A stretch of 22,688 bases of DNA, from positions 102,150-124,837 of the forward strand of contig NW_019091711.1 in NCBI RefSeq assembly GCF_001949145.1, read 5' to 3'. Below the pieces are notes generated by a model that was not told the DNA's origin, made no database searches, and worked only from the letters and a program-made list of their open reading frames with translations. Every line of letters starts with the position of its first letter. The stretch's first letter is position 1. Of this stretch, positions 8,436 through 18,500 are shown piece by piece. This DNA is from Acanthaster planci (lineage: Eukaryota > Echinodermata > Asteroidea > Valvatida > Acanthasteridae). The translations under genes were made by a program, and so were the position numbers.

Positions 8436-8639
8436 CTACTGAAATATTTTAAAAAGAAAAGAAAAGGTGATTAACGTTAAACCCGCTGCAAAAAATAGGT
8501 CTTCGTATTCCTTTCTAAACGTTTCGAATTGGATATCACTGATGTGATCTATATCGGCGCGCATGTCACCCAGCATCTGCTCGATGTTGCTTAGGTCAGC
8601 TTGAATTTCCGACAGTTTATCTCTAATTTCGCTATTCAT
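8436..8639 (-). CDS. Small coiled-coil protein with C-terminal membrane segment
   Basis: An intact 67-codon frame. Residues about 3-40 form heptad-like helix (IRDKLSEIQADLSNIEQMLG, then DIDHISDIQFETFRKEYEDL), and residues about 49-66 are hydrophobic (FFAAGLTLITFSFLFKIF), giving a tail-anchored layout. It lies 33 bp upstream of, and in tandem with, the capsid-like gene, and its ATG is divergent from and 20 bp away from the ATG of the minor-virion-type gene at 8660. I do not recognise a named family. The lack of stops, next to heavily broken neighbours, may simply reflect its shortness. Role in membrane or virion assembly is inference. Confidence 0.55.
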   Translation of the reverse strand: MNSEIRDKLSEIQADLSNIEQMLGDMRADIDHISDIQFETFRKEYEDLFFAAGLTLITFSFLFKIFQ

Positions 8640-8659
8640 TTAATTTACCTATTTTAAAA
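8640..8659. promoter_or_regulatory. 20-bp divergent start region
   Basis: Only TTAATTTACCTATTTTAAAA separates the minus ATG (8639-8637) from the plus ATG (8660-8662). Each start is preceded by an A/T motif (GTAAATTAA on minus, ATTTTAAAA on plus). Such spacing leaves no room for ordinary animal 5' UTRs, so promoters may overlap the genes or the leaders may be extremely short, as in some large DNA viruses. Confidence 0.45.
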
Positions 8660-9074
8660 ATGGCTAGTGCTTTGATGATGGTGGGAGGAGCCATAGTGAA
8701 TGCGTTAGCTTTCATGGGCTCAAATTTATCATTTAGCAGTTTATCAAAAAGTATAGTCGACGAAGAACGAAAGCGACACGACCTTGCGTTAGAATAATTG
8801 GCGCAAGCGAACGAATCCTAGGAGCAAAACCGCGTACACGTTAGATTTTTTAAACAAACGAATGCGACAGGAACGCGCGAGTCAGCAAACATTTGTAAAC
8901 GTGGACGAATGACGTGCTTATTCAGAATTGACCGGTAAAAATATCACGCCGTTACCACCAGAACCTAAATTGTCCGATTTTTACACGCCTTACGAAGATC
9001 CAAAAATTCCCGAATTTGTGTGGATTTTAGGCGGGACGGCCTTAGAAGGTTTCATAGTTAATCGATTTGCGTAA
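8660..9074 (+). pseudogene. Minor-virion-type element protein, broken
   Basis: The frame from ATG 8660 has a hydrophobic, small-residue N-terminus (MMVGGAIVNALAFMGSNLSF), then a charged helix (VDEERKRHDLALE), with in-frame TAA and TAG stops near 8796 and 8820. A one-base slip near 8840 leads to LDFLNKRMRQERASQQTFVN, a TGA, then PPEPKLSDFYTP and a hydrophobic end (WILGGTALEGFIVNRFA) closed by TAA 9072-9074. I recall the combination of NALAFxGSN, ERKRHDLALE and LSDFYTP next to integrases of this type in invertebrate elements; its exact role is not established to me. It ends 14 bp before the integrase ATG at 9089. The same tail (FTWITSGTALVGFLAYRFS) precedes the E3 integrase. Confidence 0.55.
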
Positions 9075-9076
9075 CT

Positions 9077-9088
9077 TTATATATAAAA
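9077..9088 (+). promoter_or_regulatory. TATA-like motif next to the integrase start
   Basis: TTATATATAAAA directly precedes the ATG at 9089. It fits the recurring pattern of AT-rich motifs abutting element start codons (15013, 8639, 8660, 19785). A promoter role is inferred. Confidence 0.35.
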
Positions 9089-10031
9089 ATGGAAACAAAA
9101 TTTTTTCAAAGTTGTTTTGTAGTCCACAGGGCTACTGGCGAAGAGAAAGCGCGGTCGATCATCTACACGAAAATAAAGGTGCGGACAAATCAGTTATTAG
9201 AAACTGTACGTACGAACCGAGACCTACAATGTTGCCATCCGAATCGGTCGAACCTAATTACGCGCATCAAATGGATATCTTGTATTTACCCTGGGACCGC
9301 GTTAAAAGAAAATGTTTAAATACGCTTTGACCGCAGTAGACGTCGGTTCGCAGTATAAAGAAGCAAAACCACTGACCAGTAAAACCGCCGAGCAAACGTC
9401 TGAAGCAGTGAAGAAAATTTACGAGCGATCCCAAATTCATAATGGTAGACTCCGGATCTGAATTTAAAGGCGAGTTTAAAAAGTTAATGGCAAAACACGG
9501 GGTAGAAATTCAAGTGGGCGAGCCGGGTGTTCATAGGTCGCAGGGGATTGTGAAAAGGTTTAACCGCACTTAAGCCGAAAGGTTATTTGGCCATCAATAA
9601 GCTCAAGAAATGTTAAACGTGGGAGTTCGTAACGTGGAATGGGTAGAACGTTTGCCCCAGGTCTTACGACGAGGAAAACGCGATTAATCGATGGTGTTCC
9701 TGCAGAAGCCGTCAAATTAGACCGAGTGAAACAAGTACCGAGTGCACCTGTTGAAAGCGCGTCGCGTGAATTACCTACAGACGTGGTCGTTAGGCATATA
9801 TATTACCCGGGCGAGCAAGAGGGCGGCACCGTCAGCAGGTCGACAGATCCGATCTGGTCAGTGGTTATTCATCAAGTGGAGAAGCGCACCAGTCAATTTA
9901 AACGAGTGAGAGGCAAGCGGATGAAAACGGGTCCCACTTTGTATTATCCGTTAAACGGACCAAATAGGAGTTTCGTCAAAGAGGAACTTCAGGTCGTACC
10001 CGAAGATACCAAATTACCGCCTGAGTCTTAA
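9089..10031 (+). pseudogene. Polinton-type integrase, E1 copy, broken
   Basis: This is the retroviral-like (rve/DDE) integrase of a Polinton/Maverick-type element, related to the family often labelled F54H12.3-like; it would join element ends to chromosomal DNA. An early frame slip is followed by FSKLFCSPQGYW, an N-terminal hallmark. About 20 residues found in E3 (LKKQAIWQIYLPAP region) are deleted near 9210. The first catalytic Asp region (MDILYLPWDRV) is present; the frame slips near 9310 and again near 9430. The second Asp is present in MVDSGSEF. The catalytic Glu is replaced by Lys (SQGIVKRFNRT), followed by stops near 9570 and 9598. The C-terminal 130 codons (9639-10031) are open, with IYYPGEQEGGTV, a ...SxTDPIWSV segment and a GPNRSFVKEELQVVPEDTKL end. 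It is convergent with PolB, whose stop lies 12 bp away. Confidence 0.85.
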
Positions 10032-10043
10032 CTGCGCAAAAGC

Positions 10044-11450
10044 CTACCTCGATTGATAATGTCTGTAAGCCAACGTATCAACCCCGTTTGATAATATGTA
10101 GTGCTTTGTGTCTAACGGCGAGAGACTCAACTTATTTTGCGACACCGTGAATATCTGATTCTTGTCTGATCAAAATAGCTGCTGTTTATTGAACTGCTGC
10201 TTTCGTTCAAATAGGCAGCTTTTATACATCTCGTGGGTTAGCTGTTTCTCGGTGACCACTTTTGTTACCCCTTGCGCTTTCTTTAAATTTTGATTGGTAG
10301 TTGAGATTGAATACATTTTCGGGCGTATGCAAACGACCTCTGAAATTGTTTGGCCACCAAATTCGTCTTTCATTTTCCGATGACTTTTTTATTTTTTGAA
10401 TCGTAAAGTCGATAATCGGGCGGGTAATTACTAAAGTCACATAATGTACGCTTTTTACTCAGGTAGCCGTTTTAATCGTCGGTTTGAATCTGAACTAACA
10501 GAGAATCAGTGTCCGTGTAAAGTAAATTTACTTTTTCACCAAAAGTTGACTTCAGTTCGTTGTAATAAAAATCGTACATTAAAGTAAAAAAAGTCGAGCA
10601 CGCTTACTCCGCAATAGATCGGCTTATTTATCTCGGTCTTTATGCGATACATCTCCACAAATGAAAGATAGCACTCTTTAAATGGTACCGTCGATTTGTA
10701 GTTTGGTTTAAAAGTTGATGTTTTATATTTCTCAGCGTCTTGTAAGTCTCTCAATAAATGACCGTCCACGATATCGCACGTTTTCCATCGTCTTTCCAAA
10801 GACCGAGTTGTTCATTAATTTGAAGAAATCCTTCTCAAAATCAGATTTGGCCAATTTGCGTAACTCGGTATTTTTATCGATGTAGCTTTTCATCCAAGGC
10901 CATTGTTTAAACGACTTGACGCGGTGTACCTCTTTTAATTCTGATCCTAGTTCTAAATATTTTTGTAAGGTTCAGTAGTGAACCACATATTTTCGTTTTG
11001 TACCCAAAGTGACCACGAGTTTGTCTACCGAGGTTACTTGCTCTCCGTTGCTAATTAAATTTAAAAGTCGTCGTGTTTGTCATGTAGGTGTTGTGGATAG
11101 TCTAAAATCACTTCAAACATGTAACCACGCGTGTCTTTAGGTCGTAACTTGGAAATAAAGTTGGTAATAAATTTGTCTAAGCTTTTTAGCCACTGAAACT
11201 CACCCACGGGTAGACACTGACTCATGGCCCAACCGCATAAATTATTTGCGTCCAGGTACATGATATGAGACTCCGGTTGATTTGGGTCGTAGTCAGGTAG
11301 GTCCTGGTTATTTGCCTTTGCATATCGCTTTGCACCCACACTAGAGATACCACCTCTTTTTGCCTTTTCAAAGAACAAGTGCTTATCAATGTCTGTTAGT
11401 AGTTCCAGTTTTACACCCGAGTGTTTTAACAAAGCATCCCAAGGGTTTCG
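10044..11450 (-). pseudogene. Polinton-type family B DNA polymerase, E1 copy, C-terminal half only
   Basis: Minus-strand frames cover the polymerase domain. Near the truncated upstream end is DALLKHSGVKLELLTDIDKH, then motif A as DANNLCGWAMSQCLP (Tyr changed to Cys), at about 11230-11253. Palm and thumb-side sequence follows to about 10540 with a frame slip near 10970 and further slips. Motif C, YTDTDS, is intact at 10519-10502, followed by a stop, then MKDEFGGQTISEV and VTKVVTEKQLTHE. It ends at TAG 10046-10044. All exonuclease motifs and the N-terminal region are missing, because sequence upstream of 'PWDALLK' is replaced at about 11450 by the minisatellite. The first 26 residues of the 153-codon ORF 11061-11522 are translated minisatellite. 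The family normally has a complete exonuclease domain, as in E3. Confidence 0.88.
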
Positions 11451-11451
11451 A

Positions 11452-11597
11452 GTCAACTCGGACCCAAACCAACTCGGACCCATGCCAACTCGGACCCAAG
11501 ACCAACCCGGACCCACGACCAACTCGGACCCGATACTAACTCGGACCTACAACCAACTCGGACCCAGACTGAGTCAACTCGGACCCAACCCCAGGAT
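11452..11597. repeat. Minisatellite of degenerate ACTCGGACCC units
   Basis: About eight copies of a unit of roughly 17-20 bp sharing CAACTCGGACCC with a variable spacer of a few bases. It directly abuts the truncation point of the E1 PolB. The 71-codon plus-strand ORF through it is repeat translation and not a gene. The units are imperfect, so the array is not very recent. Confidence 0.85.
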
Positions 11598-12758
11598 TAA
11601 CTGATAAAATGTTGATTTTGTCCACTTTTACAAAAGGGAAAAGCCAAAGCCAAGGGTTTTGGGGGGGTTGACCTCCCGATTCGAAGATTCTAATCGCTTG
11701 ACGGTGGAGGAAATTACAGCGCCAATGACAGACAATGCCAACTCTTTTCATTCAACCTTTCATAATCTTTTTTATTTTTTTCATTAAGTTTTAGATTTCA
11801 TTTGTCTGTATCCTATTTGGGTGAAGGTTCAAATTACTATGACTTTAATAATTTGGCAAAAATTGGCTGAATTCTCCGAGATTTGTTACGTGATCATCAT
11901 TTCAATATCGAACAGCCTACTCAATACATGTATATCACGTAGGCACATGTAAAGATACACGCAATAAACTGCAGAGTCACATCGTCCACATCTTTTCTCA
12001 TGAAAAAAAATTAATTCGCGATCAGACCTTAGCCACTTCATTATTTATATAAGTGATAATCCGCACGTAGACACTTAAATACGAGAGATACGTCTTGTTT
12101 TTAAAAACTGGGATGCATAATATCGCCTTGACTTCAAACATGTGAAGGTATTCTGTTCCGAGTCAGGTAAAGTGCCCACTTGGTTTTCCGAGTTGGTTTT
12201 TTCCAATTATTAAAGCATTTTGGGCCTTGTTCGTGGGTTTTTTGAATTAAATTTGTTTTAATGATTTAAAATTTCCATCTTCTATCGTAACCTGGGCATC
12301 TGTGATGAGAAACACATGCATGTACATTGTGAGATCACCTGCTGATTATGCTTCTCGTCTCGTTTGTGTCGTGATTCCACCAGTCACCAACTCTACGTCC
12401 ACTACCGTGACGCACACCATGTCATCGTTTGAACGACAGCCGTAAACCGTACTTTTTCTTTTAGGTAATCGGCTATATCGATACCAGCCAAGCTGAGGTC
12501 TTTCGCGACTTGGTGACCAGACTCAGGGGATGAATCTCCAAAAAACTTAGTGACACAACGCGGACAGACCCGATTTGAAATAAACTTCGGATGGACACCT
12601 GACTTATATGCAACAATCAAAGTGGCTGGTTCATTCATCAACACTCCTTCAATCACACTCAACCAATACACCAGTAAGGGGCGCTATTTACGGGGAGACT
12701 GTGTGATTAACGTGACTGGACGTCGCCCAGAGTAGCAAACACCACAATTAATTTGTGG
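11598..12758. other. Unassigned DNA between E1 and E2
   Basis: No family could be assigned. From 11600 to 12340 the sequence is AT-rich with no persuasive frame. From 12402 to 12735 two frames overlap on opposite strands: an 89-codon minus frame (contains GHQVAKDLSLAGIDIADYLK) and a 61-codon plus frame (contains FEINFGWTPDLYATIKVAGS). Both read as plausible protein, and at most one can have been the gene. Neither matches the integrase or PolB copies. The stretch could be a decayed element gene, a host exon or chance. Confidence 0.4.
12402..12671 (-). CDS. Unidentified 89-codon ORF, low confidence
   Basis: The minus frame from 12671 begins MYWLSVIEGVLMNEPATLIV and contains CPRCVTKFFGDSSPESG, with one CxxC pair, then DLSLAGIDIADYLKEKVRF. 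I noted a weak resemblance to the 'LAGxDxxDYL' segment of actins, but the flanks do not fit actin and I do not claim it. The competing plus-strand frame (12550-12735) is also open. Codon evidence cannot decide. Confidence 0.2.
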   Translation of the reverse strand: MYWLSVIEGVLMNEPATLIVAYKSGVHPKFISNRVCPRCVTKFFGDSSPESGHQVAKDLSLAGIDIADYLKEKVRFTAVVQTMTWCASR

Positions 12759-12759
12759 G

Positions 12760-13300
12760 CATCCACCGGTGAAGCCGGTGACACCAATCACAAGGGATTG
12801 TAGAAAGATTTAACAGGACTTTAGCTGAGAGTTTGTTTGGGTACCAGTATGCGCAAGGCATGTTAAATCCAGGTGAACTAAATGTGGAATGTGATACAAG
12901 GTTGCCGCAGGTTGTAAAATCGTTAAACGAAGAAAAAAAACAGATTGATCCAAGATGATCAAGGTGAAGACCTTGTTCCCGCAGAAGTAATCAAATTAGA
13001 TCGTGTAAAACAATTACATAATGCACCTGAGAAAACAAACCCGGAAGAACTGGGTCCAAACGTTTTAGTCCAACACCTGTATTACCCAGGTGAACAGGAA
13101 GGTGGCACCGTCTGAAGAGCTACGGATCCGATATGGAGTGTAGACAAATCGAAAAACGCACAAGTCAGTTCAAACGGGTCGGTGGTAAAAAAAATAAAAA
13201 CTGGACCCAACGCTGTATTACTTGCTCGATGGACCCAAGCGTTCTTTTGTGAGCCAAGAACTTCAAGATACCTACCTATGCTTGCTTTAGTAACTTCAGC
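12760..13300 (+). pseudogene. Polinton-type integrase, E2 copy, C-terminal half
   Basis: Similarity to the other integrases starts just before the catalytic Glu: HQSQGIVERFNRTLAESLFG from 12783, with the Glu retained. It continues GELNVE (where E1 and E3 keep NVEW), LPQVVKSLNEEKK, a frame slip, VIKLDRVKQLHNAPE, LYYPGEQEGGTV, a TGA near 13112, RATDPIWSV, KRTSQFKRVGG, another slip and LYYLLDGPKRSFVSQELQ to about 13300. The N-terminal region and both catalytic Asp segments are absent. Divergence from E1 and E3 is clearly greater than theirs from each other, so this is an older insertion or a different subfamily. It is convergent with the PolB fragment that follows, as in E1 and E3. Confidence 0.82.
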
Positions 13301-13529
13301 CTTTTGTGCCCGAATGCTAAGGTGTAAATATCATTGTGGAGGATGTATCTTTTTGTGTCAAGTGGATATAGCGATAACTTTTTGGCAGTTATAAAGCTGA
13401 TGTTTATACGATCGTTTGAGACATTGGTCATTCATAAACTTTGTTTTGTTGAACAGACAGCATTTGTATGGTTCATGTCGCACGTCTTGCTCAGTTATGA
13501 CCTTTGTGACACCTTCGGCTTTTTTTGAG

Positions 13530-14620
13530 TTCTAAGTTATCTGCGATGAGATGATTTTACTGCCAAACCCGTCTTTAAATTTACCAATGATTTTTTTGGT
13601 TTTGGGGTCATATAACTGGCGGTCTTTGGGATAATTACTACAATCAAACTGGTCTTTGATTTGTGAAAGGTCTTGGTAAAGGTCCCAAATGTTAATTTGA
13701 CAAAGTAACCTGTCAGTGTACAATAGATTCAATCAGTCATCATAACGATTTTTCAACGTGTTGTAATAAAATTCATACATTAACATTTTGGCTAGTTCTA
13801 AAATCGCAACTCCTACTTACATAGGTTTGTCGAGCTTTACCTTTGTTTTTATAATTTAGATATAGCTCATGTCACATTCTTTGAAAGGTATAATTCTATA
13901 AAACCTGTCTTATTAAACATGCGTCTAAATTTTACGACATCAGAATCATTGTTGTCATTGTTGATCTAAGTGAATATATTCTGTAGTAAAACATTCTTAA
14001 TATTTAACCAAGAGAAGTTTGTAAATGGCAAAGGTTGAGACGTGGCCCATCCGTAAAGATGGTTTGCATCGAGATACAACAGATAACTTTCGGGTTAATT
14101 GGGGTCATAATTATCGAGATATTTATTATTAGCTAATGCTAATCTTCCCTCTGCGCACGCTCGTGGTGCCTTCTCGTTTGCCGTTTTCAATCAACAAGTG
14201 GATATCAATGTCTGTCAGTAGTTCAAGTTGAACTTGACTGTGTTTTAACAACGCGTCCCAAGAGATACTGGGAAACATATAATAATTGCTGGGATCGAGA
14301 CTATAATTGCTGTAGCAAGTGTGTCAAAAGTTTTGAAATACGTCTGCTAAAAGCAAAGTGTCTGTTAAGTTGATATGCAGATGGTGATAATCGCCTAATG
14401 TTTTGCATCCAAACGTTTTCCAGACGTTTTTGCACGGGTGTGTATTCTGGTTTAGAAATACATGTGATCTCGTTTGAGTGAAGAATAAAATGATCCTTGA
14501 GTACAAGAGGCGGGACAGCCTTTGGCCACAAATCACATAATCTGATTGTTTTCCAAATGCTGCACATGACCCAGCCGAGCCCCCGTGACTTCTCCTGAAT
14601 CAACGTGGTGCTACTTTTGG
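13530..14620 (-). pseudogene. Polinton-type family B DNA polymerase, E2 copy, heavily decayed
   Basis: Minus-strand frames in order: KRLENVW (14430s), FGCKTLGDYHHLHINLTDTL with LLLADVFQNF, SISWDALLKHSQVQLELLTD, motif A as DANHLYGWATSQPLP (about 14060-14110), then a gap in homology, then VGVAILELAKMLMYEFYYNT (13740-13820), motif C damaged to YTDRLL (13730s; two codons apparently deleted), FDCSNYPKDRQLYDPKTKKI and GKFKDGFGSK near 13540. Motif B is not visible, which fits an internal deletion between about 13850 and 14030. Frame changes occur around 14130 and 14330. It is far more decayed than E3 and ends head-to-head against the left end of E3. Confidence 0.8.
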
Positions 14621-14647
14621 AGAGGGTTCAATCTTGAGATCACCCCA

Positions 14648-15098
14648 GGAGTAGTAGAGGCACGCCGGTTTCACCCCCAGCCAACCCTTCACCTCATCGT
14701 TCCCAAGTTTACCAAATTACCGAACTAAACCACGGCAAAATTTAAGTACCTCTAAACCCCTCGACCCTAATTTGTAAAAAATTGAAAAGGCCATTACTAT
14801 CGGCACTCTTAAAATATTTGAAAACCGACTCGACGTCATAAGACCGACATTCAGTTTTGCCGGGGAATAGTTTTCGATTACGCGCGAAAAGGGACGATGA
14901 GGTGAAGGCCCGGCCGATCTGAAACACGGCGTGCCTTTACTACTACAGTTATGAAGAGGCGCGTCAATAAAAAATTGAGATTAAATTTTAAAAACCTGTA
15001 TATAAAAGGGGTATGAATAGAGAACCCAAACCGCAAAGCCGACCTGTTTTATCGGACTTTAAACGTTTGAAAAAAATCGTTCCTGGCAGATTTTGTTA
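14648..15098 (+). repeat. Left (PolB-proximal) end of E3, pair of 145-590
   Basis: This is the plus-orientation partner of the inverted copy at 145-590. It begins within about 30 bases of the end of the E2 polymerase fragment and runs unbroken into E3 coding sequence, so it belongs to E3. It contains the decayed counterpart of the 77-aa ORF (ITELNHGKI retained at about 14720-14745), a TATA-like box and the leader ATG. Confidence 0.75.
14999..15008 (+). promoter_or_regulatory. TATA-like box before the E3 leader ORF
   Basis: TATATAAAAG lies 4 bases before the ATG at 15013, and the inverted copy at 237-246 has the same arrangement. If used as a normal TATA box, transcription would start after this ATG, so either the true start codon lies further on or the motif is an initiator-type element. 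Confidence 0.4.
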
Positions 15099-15530
15099 AA
15101 CGATATGACATTCTTTTACCAGCACCAAAGCGCAAACAACGTACAAAGTCGGAACTTGTAAAAGCGGTTCACGAGAGTCAACGACAATTTAAAAATCTCA
15201 CTCACCAGTCATACCGCCAGCTTTTAAAAATAGCGCAAGACAACAGTATAGAATTTACAGCCACGGGTGTGTAAGGAAAAATATTTGCGAAAGGACTTGA
15301 TCACCGCGATAAAGGCGTACATTAAGCCGCAAGCGATTGAAGAAGTGGACATCCGTAGAATTAGGCGCTTCAGAGACAATTACAGAAATTGGGAACTGAT
15401 ACCGAGGTTCTATGAAGAAGACCTGATCCATTTTTTTTTTACGTTTACCGAAAGTATATCGCAGACAAAGCACTTGCCGAATTTAAGGAAATCGGCTCAT
15501 ATAAATTAGAAACGCCATTAAGATTCAGTT
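15013..15530 (+). pseudogene. Region upstream of PolB: separate gene or PolB N-terminus, frame-broken
   Basis: Three staggered frames look like one coding region. From ATG 15013: MNREPKPQSRPVLSDFKRLK, then a slip in an A-run. Next a frame to TAA 15272-15274 with RYDILLPAPKRKQRTKSELV and THQSYRQLLKIAQDNSIE. Then 15267-15509 with EKYLRKDLITAIKAYIKPQA and RDNYRNWELIPRFYEEDL. It is basic and helical. The start of the same peptide (RPVLSDFRRLKK) occurs in the fragment at 145-230, so the coding reading has support from two copies. It could be a separate small gene (for example a terminal-protein or regulatory type) or the N-terminal extension of PolB; the frames cannot decide. Confidence 0.5.
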
Positions 15531-15534
15531 CGAA

Positions 15535-18500
15535 ATGGAAAAGCCAGGAGCAGAGACTAAAATCGGCATTTTCACATTTACGAGCCACAATAACGCGGTC
15601 TTTTCTAAAAAGGAAATGAAAAAAGCGTTGAATCAACAGATAGCGCAACATAAAGAGGACGTTGAAGCTCACGAACAGAGAGGCTCGGGCAGGGTGTTTT
15701 ATAAAGTGCACGCCTTTTATATCAACGCAGTGAAATATAATCCAGTCGGCGCGACCTACATTCCACTACCGAAATATTTGGTTGGCAAAACTGCTATTAT
15801 AAATGTTCAAAATAAAGAGGATCAAGAATGCATTCGATGGGCATTGCGATCGGCTTTAAAAATATATTCAGACAATGTCAAGCATCAGTTAGAAATAAAT
15901 CCAAATTACAAAATACCTGACGAGCACACCTCGACTTACACTAAAGACGACGGACTAAATTTCAAAAATGTAGACTTCCCAACGCCAATTTCACAAACCC
16001 CGCGTATCGAATCACAAAATAATTTAGCCATTAATGTATTTGAAAGAAGGCACTTACGTGCTGTACAAGACCAAACCAGCAGAAGAGCCCATCAATTTAC
16101 TCTACTATACCAAAGGTGAAACGAGTCATTAAGGTTGGATCAAGAATGTCTCGCGTTTGATGGGTGACAATGATAAACACTGTCATAAGAAATATTGGTG
16201 TTTCAAATGCCTGTCTCACTTTCAAATGTAGAACGACTCGCTCGGCACCAAGAAGGCTGCCAAGGAATTGACCAGCGGCGTGTAAAGTAGAATTACCCGC
16301 CAAAGGCAAAAATATTCTCAAGTTTGAAAATTATAGAAATAAGCAGAACGCTCCGTTTATAATTTACGCAGATTTTGAGTCAGTTTTAGAAAACCTACCG
16401 CCAAAAGAATTAAACACGGTCAAAACAAAAATTCATAAACCGTGCGGCTATTCTTACGCGGTTGTAAGATGTGACGGGATTTGCACTGGGCGCGAGACTT
16501 ACAGAGGCATGGACGCGGCAGTTAATTTTGTACAGTCGCTTTCTTGAGAAGTCGTCGCGATTAACAAAACATTTACAAATCCTAATTGGTCTAACAAATT
16601 ACAAAAAAATCTACGAAAATTGCCACAGATGCTGGATCTGTGAAAAGCTTAGCCTTTAGTTCAGTCAGTGAATCCAATTGGTTCAGGGATTACATATGTG
16701 TGACCTGCGCAAAGCCAATCAATAAATTTAGAAAGGTCAGAGATCACTGTCACGTGACGGGGAAGTACCGAGGCCCAGCGCATGCTAGTTGTAATTCAAA
16801 GTTAAGAGTCGTCCCAAATCAAACGCCCGTCCCGGGGATTTTACATAATTTAGAGAAATATGACGCGCACCTAATCATGCAAGGCGCTCAAGCGTTTGAC
16901 GGCGGTAAAATTAGCATCATTGCTAAAAAATACCGAGAATTATATTTCGTTTTCATTCGGCCAACTTAGGTTCCCAGACTCCCTTCATTTCTATGGATTG
17001 ATTGGTTAAGAATTGTTCACCCAATGATTTTAACTTGCTTCGGGAAAGATTCCCAGAAAACACAGATTTATTATTGGAAAAAGGCATTTACCCGTACCAG
17101 TATATCGACTCCTCTGATCGATTCCAAGAAACGAGCTTACCGCGAAGAGAGGTCTTTTATAGTTCTCTGAAGCAGTCCACAGTGACTGAGAAAGAATACG
17201 AGCGTGCACCGTGGTATGGCCAGCCTTTGGCTGTAAAACCCTAGGCGACTACCACAACCTATACGTGGAAACGGGCGTGATGTTATTAGCGGGTGTATTT
17301 GAGAACTCCTGCGAAGTCTGTAAGCAGCATTACCGCCTTGACCCGGCCAACTATTACACGTCACCGGGCCTGTCGTGGGACGCGCTGATAAAGCACTCGG
17401 GCGTACAATTGGAACTATTGACAAATATAGACAACCACTTATTTTTTGTAAAAGCGGTGGCATTTCTAGCGTGGGCGCAAAGCGCTATGCAAAGGCGAAC
17501 AATCCCGAATTAAAAGATTATGACCCAAATAAGACAGAGTCTCATATTATGTATGTAGACGCGAATAATTTATACGGCTGGGCCATGAGTCAGCCTTTGC
17601 CTTTGAAAGATTTTAGTTGGATTCAGGACGTAACTAAATTTACCCTTGAGTATATCTCAAAAATTTACCCAAGAGCGTCAAAAGGATATATTCTAGAAGT
17701 GACATTAGACTATCCGCAGCACTTACACGATTTACACAACGACATCCCACTAGCGCCTGAAAATATGTCGATTCCAAATGAATGGCTGTCAGCGTATCAA
17801 AAACATTTAATGGCAAACGGCGAGCGAATTACTTCAATAGATAAACTGGTATCGAGTTTAAACACCAAAAATAAATACGGGGTTCATTACCGAACTTTAC
17901 AGAAATATTTAGAATTAGGCCTAGAATTGAAACAGGTGCATCGCATCATGTCTTTTAAACAGGAGCCTTGGATGAAAAGTTATATCGATAAAATTACCGA
18001 GTTACGGAAATTAGCCAAGTCTGACTTTGAGAAGGATTTCTTTAAAGCGATGAATAACTCGTTCCTTGGCAAGACAATAGAAAACGTGTGCTATAGAATG
18101 GACGGGCATTTATTGAGCGATTCACAAGATGCCGAAAAATACCAGCAGCTAAACTTTTAAACCGAACTACAAATCCACTACGCCGTTAACGAATGTGATC
18201 TCTCATTCGTCGAGATGTATCGCATAAAAACAAAATTAAATAAGCCCATTTATTGCGGCGTGAGTGTGTTAGATTTATCGAAAACTTTAATGTATGATTT
18301 CTATTATAATACGTTAAAAGCTGATTTTGGTTCAAATGTGTGTCTTTTATACACGGATACGGATTCTTTATTACTTTAAATTCAAACCGACAATTTAAAC
18401 AAGTACTTAAACGCAAAAAGCGTAAAATATTTGACTTTAGTAATTACCCAACCGATCATAAACTTTACGGTCCAAAAAATAAAAAGGTCATTGGCAAAAT

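Noticed and set aside
11452-11597. CRISPR-like array
   Set aside because: Units are short and degenerate, with spacers of only a few similar bases; it is a minisatellite in eukaryotic-type DNA.
12402-12735. Actin-related coding sequence
   Set aside because: Only short, scattered resemblances on opposite strands (LAGIDIADYL on minus; TPDLYATI on plus); no consistent frame or order.
145-15098. A single intact 15-kb Polinton bounded by the two inverted blocks as terminal repeats
   Set aside because: The right block continues without a break into the E3 polymerase region, the blocks are diverged, and the interval contains two different integrase/PolB modules and host-type exons.
15255-15711. 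Minus-strand ORFs of 72 and 88 codons
   Set aside because: They are shadows of the PolB upstream region and N-terminal domain on the plus strand.
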